NCBI RefSeq assembly: GCF_013391415.1
Contig: NZ_JACAXB010000026.1
Location: 186,001-250,000, forward strand
Length of the DNA stretch: 64,000 nt
Source of the DNA: Aquitalea sp. LB_tupeE
GTDB lineage: Bacteria; Pseudomonadota; Gammaproteobacteria; Burkholderiales; Chromobacteriaceae
Direction of reading: 5' to 3'
Positions within the stretch are counted from its first letter, which is position 1. Every line of letters starts with the position of its first letter. The notes under the pieces are model-generated. The model saw only the letters and a list, made by a program, of their open reading frames with translations. It had not been told where the DNA came from and ran no database searches. This document shows positions 28,343-37,306 of the stretch, piece by piece. A program made the position numbers and the translations under genes.

Positions 28343-30022
28343 TCAGGCCTGTTTGCCGACTTCCTGGTCGCGCAAGGCGCGGCGCAGGATCTTGCCGACA
28401 TTGGTCTTGGGCAGCTCCTGGCGGAACTCCACACTGCGCGGTACCTTGTAAGCAGTGAGGTTCTCGCGGCAATGCTGGATCACGGCTTTTTCCGTCAGGC
28501 TGTCATCCTTGCGCACCACGAACACCTTCACCGCCTCGCCGGACTTGTCATCCGGCACGCCGATGCAGGCGACTTCCAGTACCGCCGGGTGGCTGGCTAC
28601 CACGTCTTCCACTTCATTGGGATAAACATTGAAGCCGGACACCAGAATCATGTCCTTCTTGCGATCCACCAGCTTGACGTAGCCTTCCGGGGTGACCACC
28701 GCCATGTCGCCGGTGGCCAGGAAGCCGCGCGAATCAATCACCTTGGCGGTTTCGTCCGGGCGGTTCCAGTAGCCCTTCATCACCTGCGGGCCCTTGATAC
28801 ACAACTCGCCTTGTTCTCCCTGCGGCACGGCCTGGCCGTCGGCACCACGGATTTCAATATCCGTCGACGGAATCGGCAGGCCGATGGTGCCGTTGTAGGC
28901 CTGGATATCCAGCGGGTTGATGCAGGCGGCCGGGCTGGTTTCGGTCAGGCCGTAGGCTTCTGCCAGCGTGACGCCGGTCAGTTGCTTCCATTTGTCGGCC
29001 ACGGCTTTTTGCACCGCCATGCCGCCACCCAGTACCAGACGCCAGCTGGAAAAGTCCACCGACTGAAAGTCAGGGTGATTGAGCAGGGCATTGAACAGGG
29101 TGTTGACCCCGGTCATCGCCGTGACGCGGTATTTCTTGATTTCCTTGATGAAACCCGGAATGTCGCGCGGGTTGGTAATCAGCACGTTCAGTGCGCCCAG
29201 CTCGGTAAAGATCATCAGGTTCGCGGTGAGCGAAAAGATATGATAGAGCGGCAGGGCGGTGATGATGATTTCCTCGCCCTCGCGCGCCACCGGTTTCACC
29301 CAGGCGCCGGCCTGCAGCATATTGGCAATGATATTGCGGTGAACCAGCATCGCCCCTTTGGAAATGCCGGTAGTGCCGCCGGTATATTGCAGGAAGGCAA
29401 TGTCCTCGTGGCCGATACTGACCGGGACAAAAGGCTGCGCTGCGCCGGCGGCCAGTGCGTTGTTGAAGCGGGTATGACCGGGCAGGTTCCAGGCCGGCAC
29501 CATCTTCTTGATGTTGCGCACCACAAAGTTCACCAGCAAACGCTTGGGGAAGCCCAGCATGTCACCGATGGAGGTCACGATGACATTCTTGACCTTGGTG
29601 CGCTTGATCACGTCTTCCAGTACGCTGGCAAAGTTTTCCAGGATGACGATGGTTTCCGCGCCCGAATCGTTCAGCTGGTGTTCCAGTTCACGCGGGGTGT
29701 ACAGCGGATTGACGTTCACCACCGTGCCGCCGGCGCGCAAGGTGCCGAATACCGCCACCGGATATTGCAGCAGATTGGGCATCATCACCGCGACGCGATC
29801 GCCCTTTTTCAGCTGCAAGGTGTTTTGCAGATACGATGCAAACTGCTCGGTCAGTGTTTGCAGCTGTCCATAGCTGAGGATCTTGTCCATATTGGCCATG
29901 GCAGGGCGGTCACGGAACTTGTGAACGCTGCGATCAAACACTTCGACAATCGACTGGAACTGATTGATGTCGATCTCGTGTGCTACCCCTGGCTGGTAAT
30001 TCTTTAGCCAAACCTTTTCCAT
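28343..30022 (-). CDS. fadD: Long-chain fatty acid--CoA ligase
   Basis: Activates fatty acids to acyl-CoA with ATP for beta-oxidation, at the inner face of the membrane. It has 559 residues. AMP-binding motifs are clear: YTGGTTGISKGAML, AYGLTETSPA, YWNRPDET, GYVKLVDRKKDMILVSGFNVYPNEVE, and PKTNVGKILRRALRD with the catalytic Lys. The start at 30022 (MEKVWLKNYQPGVAHEID) is the conserved one; an upstream extension is not. It is a single gene with its own terminator. Confidence 0.96.
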   Translation of the reverse strand: MEKVWLKNYQPGVAHEIDINQFQSIVEVFDRSVHKFRDRPAMANMDKILSYGQLQTLTEQFASYLQNTLQLKKGDRVAVMMPNLLQYPVAVFGTLRAGGTVVNVNPLYTPRELEHQLNDSGAETIVILENFASVLEDVIKRTKVKNVIVTSIGDMLGFPKRLLVNFVVRNIKKMVPAWNLPGHTRFNNALAAGAAQPFVPVSIGHEDIAFLQYTGGTTGISKGAMLVHRNIIANMLQAGAWVKPVAREGEEIIITALPLYHIFSLTANLMIFTELGALNVLITNPRDIPGFIKEIKKYRVTAMTGVNTLFNALLNHPDFQSVDFSSWRLVLGGGMAVQKAVADKWKQLTGVTLAEAYGLTETSPAACINPLDIQAYNGTIGLPIPSTDIEIRGADGQAVPQGEQGELCIKGPQVMKGYWNRPDETAKVIDSRGFLATGDMAVVTPEGYVKLVDRKKDMILVSGFNVYPNEVEDVVASHPAVLEVACIGVPDDKSGEAVKVFVVRKDDSLTEKAVIQHCRENLTAYKVPRSVEFRQELPKTNVGKILRRALRDQEVGKQA

Positions 30023-30329
30023 AAGTAGGGTTTCTCCATCGTGCTGATACGAGAGTGCCGCGCCGGCATCGCTGCTGTGGCGAGCATCTTCTATATAATT
30101 GTTTCTGAATTTTCGAATGGGTATTGCGCCCATTCCTATGTACCCGAACTTCGTCAGGTTGCAGCTAATTTACAGTATGTGAAAAATGCACGCAAAGCAC
30201 AGGCCGATGCATGTCGGGGCGGCGGGTAGGGCCTTGACAGGCTTCGGTTTTCTTTTTTGCAGGAATGGGTTACAATCGCGATGTTTAGGGATGGGCGTTT
30301 CGCCCATTTTTTATTTGTGGAAAGAAGCA
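30023..30329. other. 307-base divergent region between fadD and rimP
   Basis: A consensus TATAAT (30094-30099, plus strand) has no matching -35. TTGACA (30234-30239) and TACAAT (30271-30276) are each consensus-like but 31 bases apart. A terminator-like hairpin follows (see 30291-30313). No tRNA-fMet gene, common before this operon in enterobacteria, was found. Confidence 0.4.
30291..30313 (+). terminator. Leader terminator/attenuator candidate before rimP-nusA
   Basis: ATGGGCG-TTT-CGCCCAT stem (30291-30307) followed by TTTTTTA, only 17 bases before the rimP ATG and just after a TACAAT -10 box. Its position inside the operon leader suggests controlled readthrough (NusA is made by this operon). 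Confidence 0.55.
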
Positions 30330-30758
30330 ATGGATGTACGTTTGCTGCTGGAAAACACCCTGCCAGGTCTAGGCTACGAGCTGGTCGATTTTGAAATGAC
30401 CCAGGGTGGTGGTTATCGCGTGTTTATGGACAAGCCCGGTGGTGTCACAGTGGAAGACTGTGTGCTGGTCAGCAACCACCTGACCCGTCTGTTCATGGTT
30501 GAAAACGTCAATTACGAACGACTCGAGGTTTCCTCCCCGGGTCTGGATCGTCCTCTGAAGAAAGAGGCGGACTTCGTGCGCTTTGCCGGACAGCTTGCCA
30601 AGATCAAGACGCGCATGCCGGTCGAGCAGCAAAAGAAGTTTGCCGGTCGTCTTGTCGGGGTTGAGGATGGCGCGGTCAAGCTGGAAGTGGACGGCGGCCG
30701 CATCGTGGCAATTGCCCTGACCAATATCGACAAAGCCAGGCTCGAGCCTGAGTTTTGA
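30330..30758 (+). CDS. rimP: Ribosome maturation factor RimP
   Basis: Assists 30S subunit maturation by helping S12/central domain assembly. It has 142 residues, with the family pattern [31 protein letters not shown], and [26 protein letters not shown], then the C-terminal SH3-like domain ([18 protein letters not shown]). The ATG at 30330 is preceded by a GGAAAG site. It is the first gene of rimP-nusA-infB. Confidence 0.96.
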   Translation: MDVRLLLENTLPGLGYELVDFEMTQGGGYRVFMDKPGGVTVEDCVLVSNHLTRLFMVENVNYERLEVSSPGLDRPLKKEADFVRFAGQLAKIKTRMPVEQQKKFAGRLVGVEDGAVKLEVDGGRIVAIALTNIDKARLEPEF

Positions 30759-30809
30759 GCGCGGATAGGTCCTGTTGCCGCGCATAAGGACAAAAATTCG
30801 GAGGAATGC

Positions 30810-32288
30810 ATGAGTCGCGAGATTTTGTTGCTGGTTGATGCCCTGGCAAGCGAGAAGAATGTCAGCAAGGATGTGGTTTTTTCCGCTCTTGAAATGGCAC
30901 TTGCTTCGGCAACCAAAAAGAAGTTTACCGATGACGAAATGGATGTGCGTGTCGAAATCGACCGTCACACCGGGCAATACCAGACTTTCCGTCGCTGGAC
31001 GGTGGTGCAGAACGAGCTGATCGAAAACGAGAGCCGCGAAATCACCATTACCGACGCGCGTGATGATGATCCGCGCATCGAAGTGGGTGCAGTGATCGAA
31101 CAACCGATGGAAGCCGTCGAGTTTGGCCGTATCGGGGCCCAGACTGCCAAGCAGGTCATCCTGCAACGCATCCGCGACGCCGAGCGTGAACAGCTGCTGA
31201 ACGAATTCCTGCAGCGTCGCGAACACCTGATCACCGGCACCATCAAGCGCATCGAACGTGGCAATGCCATTATCGAATGCGGCAAGCTGGAAGCCGTACT
31301 GCCGCGCGATCAGATGATTCCGAAGGAAAACCTGCGCGTGGGCGACCGCGTGAAAGCCTTCCTGCTGCGCATCGACCGCATGGGTCGTGGCCCGCAGCTG
31401 GTGCTGTCGCGTACCTCCAGCCAGTTCCTGATCAAGCTGTTCGAGCTGGAAGTGCCGGAAATCGAAGAAGGCCTGCTGGAAATCAAGGAAGCCGTCCGCG
31501 ATGCCGGTCTGCGCGCCAAGATTGCCGTCAAGGCCAACGATGCCCGTATCGACCCGCAAGGCACCTGCATCGGCATGCGCGGTTCCCGCGTTCAGGCCGT
31601 TACCCAGGAGCTGGCCGGCGAGCGCATCGACATCGTGCTGTGGGCACCGGAACCGGCACAGTTCGTGATCAACGCGCTGTCCCCGGCGGAAGTCAACCGC
31701 ATCATGATCGACGAAGACAACCACAGCATGGATGTGGTGGTCGAGGAAGATCAGCTGGCGCTGGCCATTGGCCGTAGCGGTCAGAACGTGAAGCTGGCAG
31801 CAGAATTGACCGGCTGGTACCTGAACATCATGACCGTGACCGAAGCCGAGGAAAAACACCAGGCAGAGGATGCGCAGTTGCGTGACCTGTTTGTCACCCA
31901 TCTGGGTGTGGACGAAGCCACTGCCACCGTGCTGGTGCAAGAAGGTTTCGCCACGCTGGAAGAAGTAGCGTATGTGCCGATTTCCGAAATGCTGGAAATC
32001 GACGGTTTTGACGAGGAGTTGGTGAATGAGCTGCGCAGCCGTGCACGTGACGCCATCCTCACCCAGGCCATTGCGTCCGAAGAGAAAGTCGAAGGTGTAT
32101 CCGAAGACCTGAAGGATATCGAGGGTCTGGATGCCGAGCTGGTTCGCAAGTTGGCCGAAAACGGCGTGTCCACGCGTGATGATCTGGCCGATCTGGCCGT
32201 TGACGATCTGGTGGACATGACCGGCATTGAAGCTGAAGCTGCACGTGCAATCATCATGAAAGCGCGCGAACACTGGTTCAACCAGTAA
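30810..32288 (+). CDS. nusA: Transcription termination/antitermination factor NusA
   Basis: Binds RNA polymerase and RNA to control pausing, termination and antitermination. It has 492 residues: N-terminal domain ([20 protein letters not shown]), S1 domain (about 135-200), two KH domains ([65 protein letters not shown]) and two C-terminal acidic repeats (about 365-490) of the gammaproteobacterial type. A strong GGAGG site precedes the ATG. Confidence 0.98.
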   Translation: MSREILLLVDALASEKNVSKDVVFSALEMALASATKKKFTDDEMDVRVEIDRHTGQYQTFRRWTVVQNELIENESREITITDARDDDPRIEVGAVIEQPMEAVEFGRIGAQTAKQVILQRIRDAEREQLLNEFLQRREHLITGTIKRIERGNAIIECGKLEAVLPRDQMIPKENLRVGDRVKAFLLRIDRMGRGPQLVLSRTSSQFLIKLFELEVPEIEEGLLEIKEAVRDAGLRAKIAVKANDARIDPQGTCIGMRGSRVQAVTQELAGERIDIVLWAPEPAQFVINALSPAEVNRIMIDEDNHSMDVVVEEDQLALAIGRSGQNVKLAAELTGWYLNIMTVTEAEEKHQAEDAQLRDLFVTHLGVDEATATVLVQEGFATLEEVAYVPISEMLEIDGFDEELVNELRSRARDAILTQAIASEEKVEGVSEDLKDIEGLDAELVRKLAENGVSTRDDLADLAVDDLVDMTGIEAEAARAIIMKAREHWFNQ

Positions 32289-32327
32289 GGCTTCTTCGGG
32301 AAGTATTTACGGAATTTGGGAAGACGC

Positions 32328-35297
32328 ATGGTATTGACGAATGTAAAACAGTTTGCCGGTGAGCTGAACCTCACGCCTGAACGATTGCTGGAGCAGCTTC
32401 GTGCAGCGGGTGTGGCTAAGCGCGCGCCGGATGATACGCTCTCCGAGCAGGATAAATCCCAGCTTCTTGACTACCTGAAACGTTCGCATGGCGCGCGTGA
32501 TGAGTCGCGTATCACGCTGACTCGCAAGTCCACCAGTGAAATCAGGACTGCGGACGGTAGTACGGTAAAAGTTGAAACACGCAAGAAGCGTGTGGTGGTA
32601 CGTCCGGAAGAAAGCCCGGCCGCTGCCGCTGCTGTTGTTGCACCCGAACCGGCTGCTGCTGCACCGGCCCCGGTTGCCAAGCCTGTTGAAGTGGCTGCTG
32701 CCCCTGCTCCGGCGGCAGAAGCCAAGCCGGTTGTTGAAGTGAAACCGGAAATCAAGCCGGAACCGCAAGTAAAGGTTGAACCCAAGGTGGAATCCAAGCC
32801 CGCCGCACCGGCTGCCCCGGTTGCGGAAGTCCCGGCCAAGGAAGCTGCACCTGCTGCCAAGCCGGCTCCGGCTGCGGCACGAACCGTAGCCTCCATTCTG
32901 TCGCCGGAAGAAGTAGCTGCGCGTGAAGCTGAAGAAAAACGCCAGGCTGCTTTCCGTGCCCGCCAGCAAGAGCTGATGCGCGAGAAGATCGAACGCGAAG
33001 AGCGTCGTCAGGCTGCGCGTCTGGCTGCGCAGCAGCCGGCTCCGGCTCCCAAGCCGGTAGAAGCACCGAAACCGGTTGAAGCCCGCAGTGAAGAGCGCCG
33101 TGATGACCGTCGTGACGAACGTGGTCCGCGCCCGGCTGGCGACAACCGTGGCCCGCGTCCGGCTGGCGACAACCGTGGCCCGCGCCCGGCTGGCGACAAC
33201 CGTGGCCCGCGCCCGGCTGGTGACAACCGTGGCCCTCGCCCGGCTGGCGACAACCGTGGCCCGCGTCCGGCTGGTGATAACCGTGGCCCGCGTCCGGCTG
33301 CTGCCGCTGCACCGGGAGCCCCGGTGGTACCGGCAACCGTAGCCGGTCGTCCGGATGCCAAGAAGGGCGGCGGCGCCAAGAAAGGCAACGAGCGCTGGGA
33401 AGAAGGCAAGAAGGGTGGCCGTGGTCTGAAGACCAAGGGCGGCGATGCCGGTAATGACTGGAAATCCCGCGGCGGCAAGGGCAAGCACAAGCAAAACAAT
33501 CAGCATGCCTTCCAGGCTCCGACCGAGCCCATCGTGCATGACGTGCTGGTGCCGGAAACCATCTCTGTGGCTGACTTGGCTCACCGCATGGCCGTCAAGG
33601 GCGTTGAGGTGATCAAGGTCCTGATGAAGATGGGCATGATGGTGACCATCAACCAGGTACTGGACCAGGAAACCGCCATGATCGTGGTGGAAGAGATGGG
33701 CCACAAGCCGCGTGCGGCACAGGCGGATGATCCGGAAGCCTACCTGGAAAAGCCGGAAGGCGAAGAAGTGGAAGTGGCAGTACTGCCGCGTCCGCCGGTC
33801 GTGACCGTGATGGGTCACGTCGACCACGGCAAGACCTCGCTGCTGGACTACATCCGTCGCGCCAAAGTGGCCGCGGGCGAAGCCGGTGGCATTACCCAGC
33901 ACATCGGTGCCTACCACGTGGAAACCCCGCGCGGCATGATCACCTTCCTGGATACCCCGGGTCACGAAGCGTTTACCGCCATGCGTGCCCGTGGTGCCAA
34001 GGCGACCGACATCGTGGTGCTGGTGGTGGCTGCCGACGACGGCGTGATGCCGCAAACCATCGAAGCCATTCACCATGCCAAGGCTGCCAAGGTGCCGATG
34101 GTGGTGGCGGTCAACAAGATCGACAAGATGGGTGCCAACGCAGAGCGCATCCGCCAGGAACTGGTCTCCCACGAAGTGGTGCCGGAAGACTGGGGTGGCG
34201 ACACCCAGTTCGTCGAAGTGTCTGCCAAGCAGGGCACCAATATCGACGCGCTGCTGGAAGCCATCCTGCTGCAGGCTGAAGTGCTGGAGCTGACCGCTCC
34301 GGTTGACGCTCCGGCCAAGGGCATCATCGTGGAAGCCCGTCTGGACAAGGGTCGTGGCCCGGTTGCCACGCTGCTGGTTCAGTCCGGCACCCTGAAGAAG
34401 GGCGATGTGGTACTGGCTGGCACGGCATTCGGTCGCGTTCGCGCCATGATCGACGAAAACGGCAAGGCCATCGAAAGTGCCGGCCCTGCCATCCCGGTGG
34501 AAATCCTGGGTCTGTCCGACGTACCGCAAGCCGGTGAAGACGCCATGGTGTTGACCGACGAGCGCAAGGCGCGTGAAATCGCCCTGTTCCGTGCCGGCAA
34601 GTTCCGTGACGTACGCCTGGCCAAGCAGCAAGCCGCCAAGCTGGAAAACATGTTCGCCCAGATGGCCGATGGCAGTGGCGAGGTGCAAACCTTGTCCATC
34701 ATCATCAAGGCCGACGTACAGGGTTCCTACGAAGCTCTGGCTGGCAGTCTGCAGAAGCTGTCCACCGACGAAGTGCGCGTCAGCATCCTGCACTCCGGCG
34801 TGGGTGGTATTTCGGAATCGGACATCAACCTGGCGATCGCTTCCAAGGCCATCGTGATCGGCTTCAACACCCGTTCCGATGCCGCAGCGCGCAAGCTGGC
34901 CGAAAACGAAGGCGTGGACATCCGTTACTACAGCATCATTTACGATGCCGTGGACGAAGTGAAAGCAGCCTTGTCCGGCATGCTGGCTCCGGAGAAGAAG
35001 GAACAGATCCTGGGTACCGTCGAGATCCGTCAGGTGATCCCGGTCTCCAAGGTTGGCAACATTGCGGGTTGTATGGTGACCGACGGTCTGATCAAGCGCA
35101 CCGCTTCGATCCGCCTGATCCGCAACCACGTGGTGGTGCACACCGGCGAACTGGACTCGCTCAAGCGCTTCAAGGACGACGTGAAGGAAGTGAAGCAGGG
35201 CTACGAATGTGGTCTGATGCTGAAGAACTTCAACGACATTCAGGAAGGCGACCAGCTGGAAGTGTTCGAAATCGTGGAAGTGGCCCGCTCGCTGTAA
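32328..35297 (+). CDS. infB: Translation initiation factor IF-2
   Basis: GTPase that positions initiator tRNA on the ribosome. It has 989 residues. Order: an IF2 N-terminal domain (1-50), a long Ala/Pro/Lys/Glu linker with a tandem repeat of RGPRPAGDN (residues 265-324), a second IF2 N domain (about 400-470), the G domain with GHVDHGKT (about 495), DTPGHEAF and NKIDK, then the C-terminal fMet-tRNA binding domains. The start at 32328 ([13 protein letters not shown]) has a GGGAAG site; an upstream TTG is rejected. The linker is longer than in E. coli because of the repeat. Confidence 0.98.
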   Translation: MVLTNVKQFAGELNLTPERLLEQLRAAGVAKRAPDDTLSEQDKSQLLDYLKRSHGARDESRITLTRKSTSEIRTADGSTVKVETRKKRVVVRPEESPAAAAAVVAPEPAAAAPAPVAKPVEVAAAPAPAAEAKPVVEVKPEIKPEPQVKVEPKVESKPAAPAAPVAEVPAKEAAPAAKPAPAAARTVASILSPEEVAAREAEEKRQAAFRARQQELMREKIEREERRQAARLAAQQPAPAPKPVEAPKPVEARSEERRDDRRDERGPRPAGDNRGPRPAGDNRGPRPAGDNRGPRPAGDNRGPRPAGDNRGPRPAGDNRGPRPAAAAAPGAPVVPATVAGRPDAKKGGGAKKGNERWEEGKKGGRGLKTKGGDAGNDWKSRGGKGKHKQNNQHAFQAPTEPIVHDVLVPETISVADLAHRMAVKGVEVIKVLMKMGMMVTINQVLDQETAMIVVEEMGHKPRAAQADDPEAYLEKPEGEEVEVAVLPRPPVVTVMGHVDHGKTSLLDYIRRAKVAAGEAGGITQHIGAYHVETPRGMITFLDTPGHEAFTAMRARGAKATDIVVLVVAADDGVMPQTIEAIHHAKAAKVPMVVAVNKIDKMGANAERIRQELVSHEVVPEDWGGDTQFVEVSAKQGTNIDALLEAILLQAEVLELTAPVDAPAKGIIVEARLDKGRGPVATLLVQSGTLKKGDVVLAGTAFGRVRAMIDENGKAIESAGPAIPVEILGLSDVPQAGEDAMVLTDERKAREIALFRAGKFRDVRLAKQQAAKLENMFAQMADGSGEVQTLSIIIKADVQGSYEALAGSLQKLSTDEVRVSILHSGVGGISESDINLAIASKAIVIGFNTRSDAAARKLAENEGVDIRYYSIIYDAVDEVKAALSGMLAPEKKEQILGTVEIRQVIPVSKVGNIAGCMVTDGLIKRTASIRLIRNHVVVHTGELDSLKRFKDDVKEVKQGYECGLMLKNFNDIQEGDQLEVFEIVEVARSL
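33120..33299 (+). repeat. 27-bp coding tandem repeat in infB
   Basis: Six full copies and a partial seventh of a 27-base unit (33120, 33147, 33174, 33201, 33228, 33255, 33282), encoding repeated RGPRPAGDN. Copies differ only by silent changes, so the protein sequence is held more constant than the DNA. Multiples of three keep the frame whatever the copy number. Confidence 0.95.
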
Positions 35298-35311
35298 AGC
35301 GGCACTTTCCC

Positions 35312-35354
35312 GGCGAGTGCAGTGCAAGCCATGGCTTGCCGGCGCTCGCCTTTT
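35312..35354 (+). terminator. Hairpin with T-run after infB
   Basis: GGCGAGTGC (35312-35320) pairs with GCGCTCGCC (35342-35350) with an inner GCAAGCC/GGCTTGC arm, followed by TTTT. It may be a partial terminator or processing site between infB and rbfA. Confidence 0.5.
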
Positions 35355-35376
35355 GCATTCAAGGCGGCTGACTGCT

Positions 35377-35394
35377 AGTCGGATACATCCGACT
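35377..35394 (+). promoter_or_regulatory. Perfect palindrome in the rbfA leader
   Basis: AGTCGGAT-AC-ATCCGACT is a perfect 8-bp inverted repeat, flanked further out by GCGGC and GCCGC (about 35364 and 35402), so a larger stem is possible. It sits 38 bases before the rbfA start. It may be an RNA structure or an operator. Confidence 0.4.
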
Positions 35395-35431
35395 ATCCGT
35401 TGGCCGCTTTCATGACTACAGGATGGAAATC

Positions 35432-35854
35432 ATGGCCAAAGCCAGAAAAGGTTTCTCCCGCGCCGACCGCATTGCTGAACAGATTCAGCGCGAGCTGGCC
35501 GAGCTGGTACGTACCGGTCTGAAAGACCCGCGTGCCGGCTGGATCACCATTACCGCCGTGCAAGTGACGCGTGACTATTCCCACGCCAAGGTGTTTTACA
35601 CCGTGATGGACGAAAAGACCCGCGAAGTCAGCCAGGAAGCGCTGGAGCACTCCGCCGGTTACCTGCGTTCCGAACTGGGCCGCAGCATCAAGATGTTTAC
35701 CACCCCGCAACTGCACTTTGTCTACGACGAATCGGTTTCCCGCGGCATGCACATGACCAGCCTGATCAACCAGGTAGCCAAGGAAGACGCGGAAAAATTC
35801 GGTCAGGCCGACGCTGCTGCTCCGGCCGCAGATGAAGAAGGTAGCGCCGAATGA
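35432..35854 (+). CDS. rbfA: 30S ribosome-binding factor RbfA
   Basis: Late 30S maturation factor with a KH-like fold. It has 140 residues: FSRADRIAEQIQRELAELVRTGLKDPRAGWITITAV and HSAGYLRSELGRSIKMFTTPQLHFVYDES are the family core; the tail is Ala/Asp/Glu-rich. ATG 35432 has a GGATGG site; the ATG at 35423 overlaps that site. Its last bases overlap the truB start. Confidence 0.95.
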   Translation: MAKARKGFSRADRIAEQIQRELAELVRTGLKDPRAGWITITAVQVTRDYSHAKVFYTVMDEKTREVSQEALEHSAGYLRSELGRSIKMFTTPQLHFVYDESVSRGMHMTSLINQVAKEDAEKFGQADAAAPAADEEGSAE

Positions 35855-36774
35855 GCAAGCCGCGCAGCAACCGCCGCCAGATTGATGGCGTGCTGCTGAT
35901 CGACAAGCCCTACGATATTTCCAGCAATAACGCGCTGCAAAAGGCGCGCTGGTTGCTCAATGCCGCCAAGGCAGGGCATACCGGCGTGCTGGACCCGCTG
36001 GCCACCGGCCTGTTGCCGATGTGCCTGGGGGAGGCCACCAAGTTTTCCTCCTATCTGCTGGATGCCGACAAGGGCTATCGCGCCACCGTACGTTTTGGTG
36101 CCGCCACCAGTACGGGGGACATCGAAGGTGAAGTGGTGCGCGAGTGTCCGATTGCCTTTGATGAAGCCCGCCTGCTGCAAGTGATGCAGCAGTTCGTCGG
36201 TGAAGTCAGCCAGGTGCCGCCGATGTATTCGGCGCTCAAGCACCAGGGCAAGCCCTTGTACGAATATGCGCGTGAAGGCATTGAAATTGCACGTGAGCCG
36301 CGCAACATCACTATTCACTCGCTCAAGCTGGTCAGCTTTGATGGCGCGGAGGCAGTCATCGATGTGCTGTGCAGCAAGGGCACGTATATCCGTACCCTGG
36401 CGGAAGATATTGCCATTGCACTGGATTGCGCAGCGCACCTGACCGGGCTGCGCCGAACCACGACTGGCGGCTTCCAGTTGTCCGAGGCGTTCACGCTGGT
36501 CGATGTGGAAGCGCTGGACATGGCCGGGCGTGAGGCCCTGTTGTTGCCGGTCGACGTATTGGTGCAACACTTTCCGGCACATACGCTGGATGCAGCCAGC
36601 GTTGCACGTTTTATTCACGGTCAGGCCGTGCGTTTTGTTGGCGAGTGTGCGAAAATGACGCGCTTTCGTGTTTACAGCAATGTTGATGCGGAATTTCTGG
36701 GTCTGGCCGAGTTGCGGGATGATGACATGCTGCATCCGATCAGACTCCTGGCTGTCAAACAGGCAGCCTGCTAG
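35851..36774 (+). CDS. truB: tRNA pseudouridine-55 synthase TruB
   Basis: Makes pseudouridine 55 in the T-loop of tRNAs. It has 307 residues. Catalytic Asp is in [15 protein letters not shown]; other motifs are [38 protein letters not shown] and [17 protein letters not shown]-terminal PUA-like part follows (about 245-307). The ATG overlaps the rbfA stop (ATGA). Confidence 0.97.
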   Translation: MSKPRSNRRQIDGVLLIDKPYDISSNNALQKARWLLNAAKAGHTGVLDPLATGLLPMCLGEATKFSSYLLDADKGYRATVRFGAATSTGDIEGEVVRECPIAFDEARLLQVMQQFVGEVSQVPPMYSALKHQGKPLYEYAREGIEIAREPRNITIHSLKLVSFDGAEAVIDVLCSKGTYIRTLAEDIAIALDCAAHLTGLRRTTTGGFQLSEAFTLVDVEALDMAGREALLLPVDVLVQHFPAHTLDAASVARFIHGQAVRFVGECAKMTRFRVYSNVDAEFLGLAELRDDDMLHPIRLLAVKQAAC

Positions 36775-36854
36775 CGAAGTGCGGATGGGTTGGGCAACCG
36801 GCTCGCTGCACTTGTCGGATCGCAAGATCCTTACCTGATTTGGAGTTACCCAAA

Positions 36855-37124
36855 ATGGCAATGACCGCCGCCCAAAAAGCAGACATCGTTAAAAGCTTCC
36901 AGCACAAGGAAGGCGATACCGGTTCGTCCGAAGTGCAAATCGCACTGCTGACCGCTCGTATCAACGACCTGACCCCGCACTTCAAGGCCAACACCAAAGA
37001 CCACCACAGCCGTCGTGGTCTGCTGAAGATGGTGAGCCGTCGTCGTCGTCTGCTTGACTACCTCAAGCGCACCGATGCTGACAGCTACCGCGCTCTGATT
37101 GCCCGTCTGGGTCTGCGCAAGTAA
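36855..37124 (+). CDS. rpsO: 30S ribosomal protein S15
   Basis: Ribosomal protein of 89 residues, the standard length, binding 16S rRNA helix 20-22. The sequence [28 protein letters not shown] and [23 protein letters not shown] is canonical. The start ATG 36855 has a GGAG site. In many bacteria S15 represses its own translation through its leader; short hairpin-capable sequence (GAAGTGC/GCACTT near 36775-36815) is present here but its role is untested. Confidence 0.98.
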   Translation: MAMTAAQKADIVKSFQHKEGDTGSSEVQIALLTARINDLTPHFKANTKDHHSRRGLLKMVSRRRRLLDYLKRTDADSYRALIARLGLRK

Positions 37125-37137
37125 TTGGTTCAGGTTT

Positions 37138-37168
37138 GAAAAAGTCGCAGCAAGTCTGCGACTTTTTC
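37138..37168 (+). terminator. Rho-independent terminator of rpsO
   Basis: GAAAAAGTCGCAG and CTGCGACTTTTTC (37138-37150, 37156-37168) are perfect 13-base inverted arms with a 5-base loop; T-run inside the right arm. Confidence 0.9.
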
Positions 37169-37200
37169 ACGCCGGCCTTCAAGCACGCTGTATTACTGTG

Positions 37201-37265
37201 ACAACGGGGGGAGCCTCTAGAAATTTTGATCGAAACCGGTCCGAATTTTTAGGGGTTCCCGTTGT
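37201..37265 (+). promoter_or_regulatory. Long stem-loop in the pnp leader
   Basis: ACAACGGG (37201-37208) pairs perfectly with CCCGTTGT (37258-37265). Inside, 37214-37225 pairs with 37244-37255 over 12 pairs (two G-U). It ends 41 bases before the pnp start. The form resembles the RNase III-processed leader hairpin through which PNPase represses its own synthesis in enterobacteria; function here is inferred. Confidence 0.55.
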
Positions 37266-37306
37266 GTTTTCAGCTTGAAAAAACAATTTTGACTAAGGGA
37301 TGCCCT

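Noticed and set aside
30023-30329. tRNA-fMet gene before rimP
   Set aside because: No cloverleaf-compatible sequence was seen.
33120-33299. CRISPR-like array
   Set aside because: The 27-base units are contiguous without spacers and code for part of IF-2.
32307-35327. Long minus-strand frame antisense to infB (about 1006 residues)
   Set aside because: Shadow reading of a GC-rich gene; low-complexity translation of the infB linker and no known domain.
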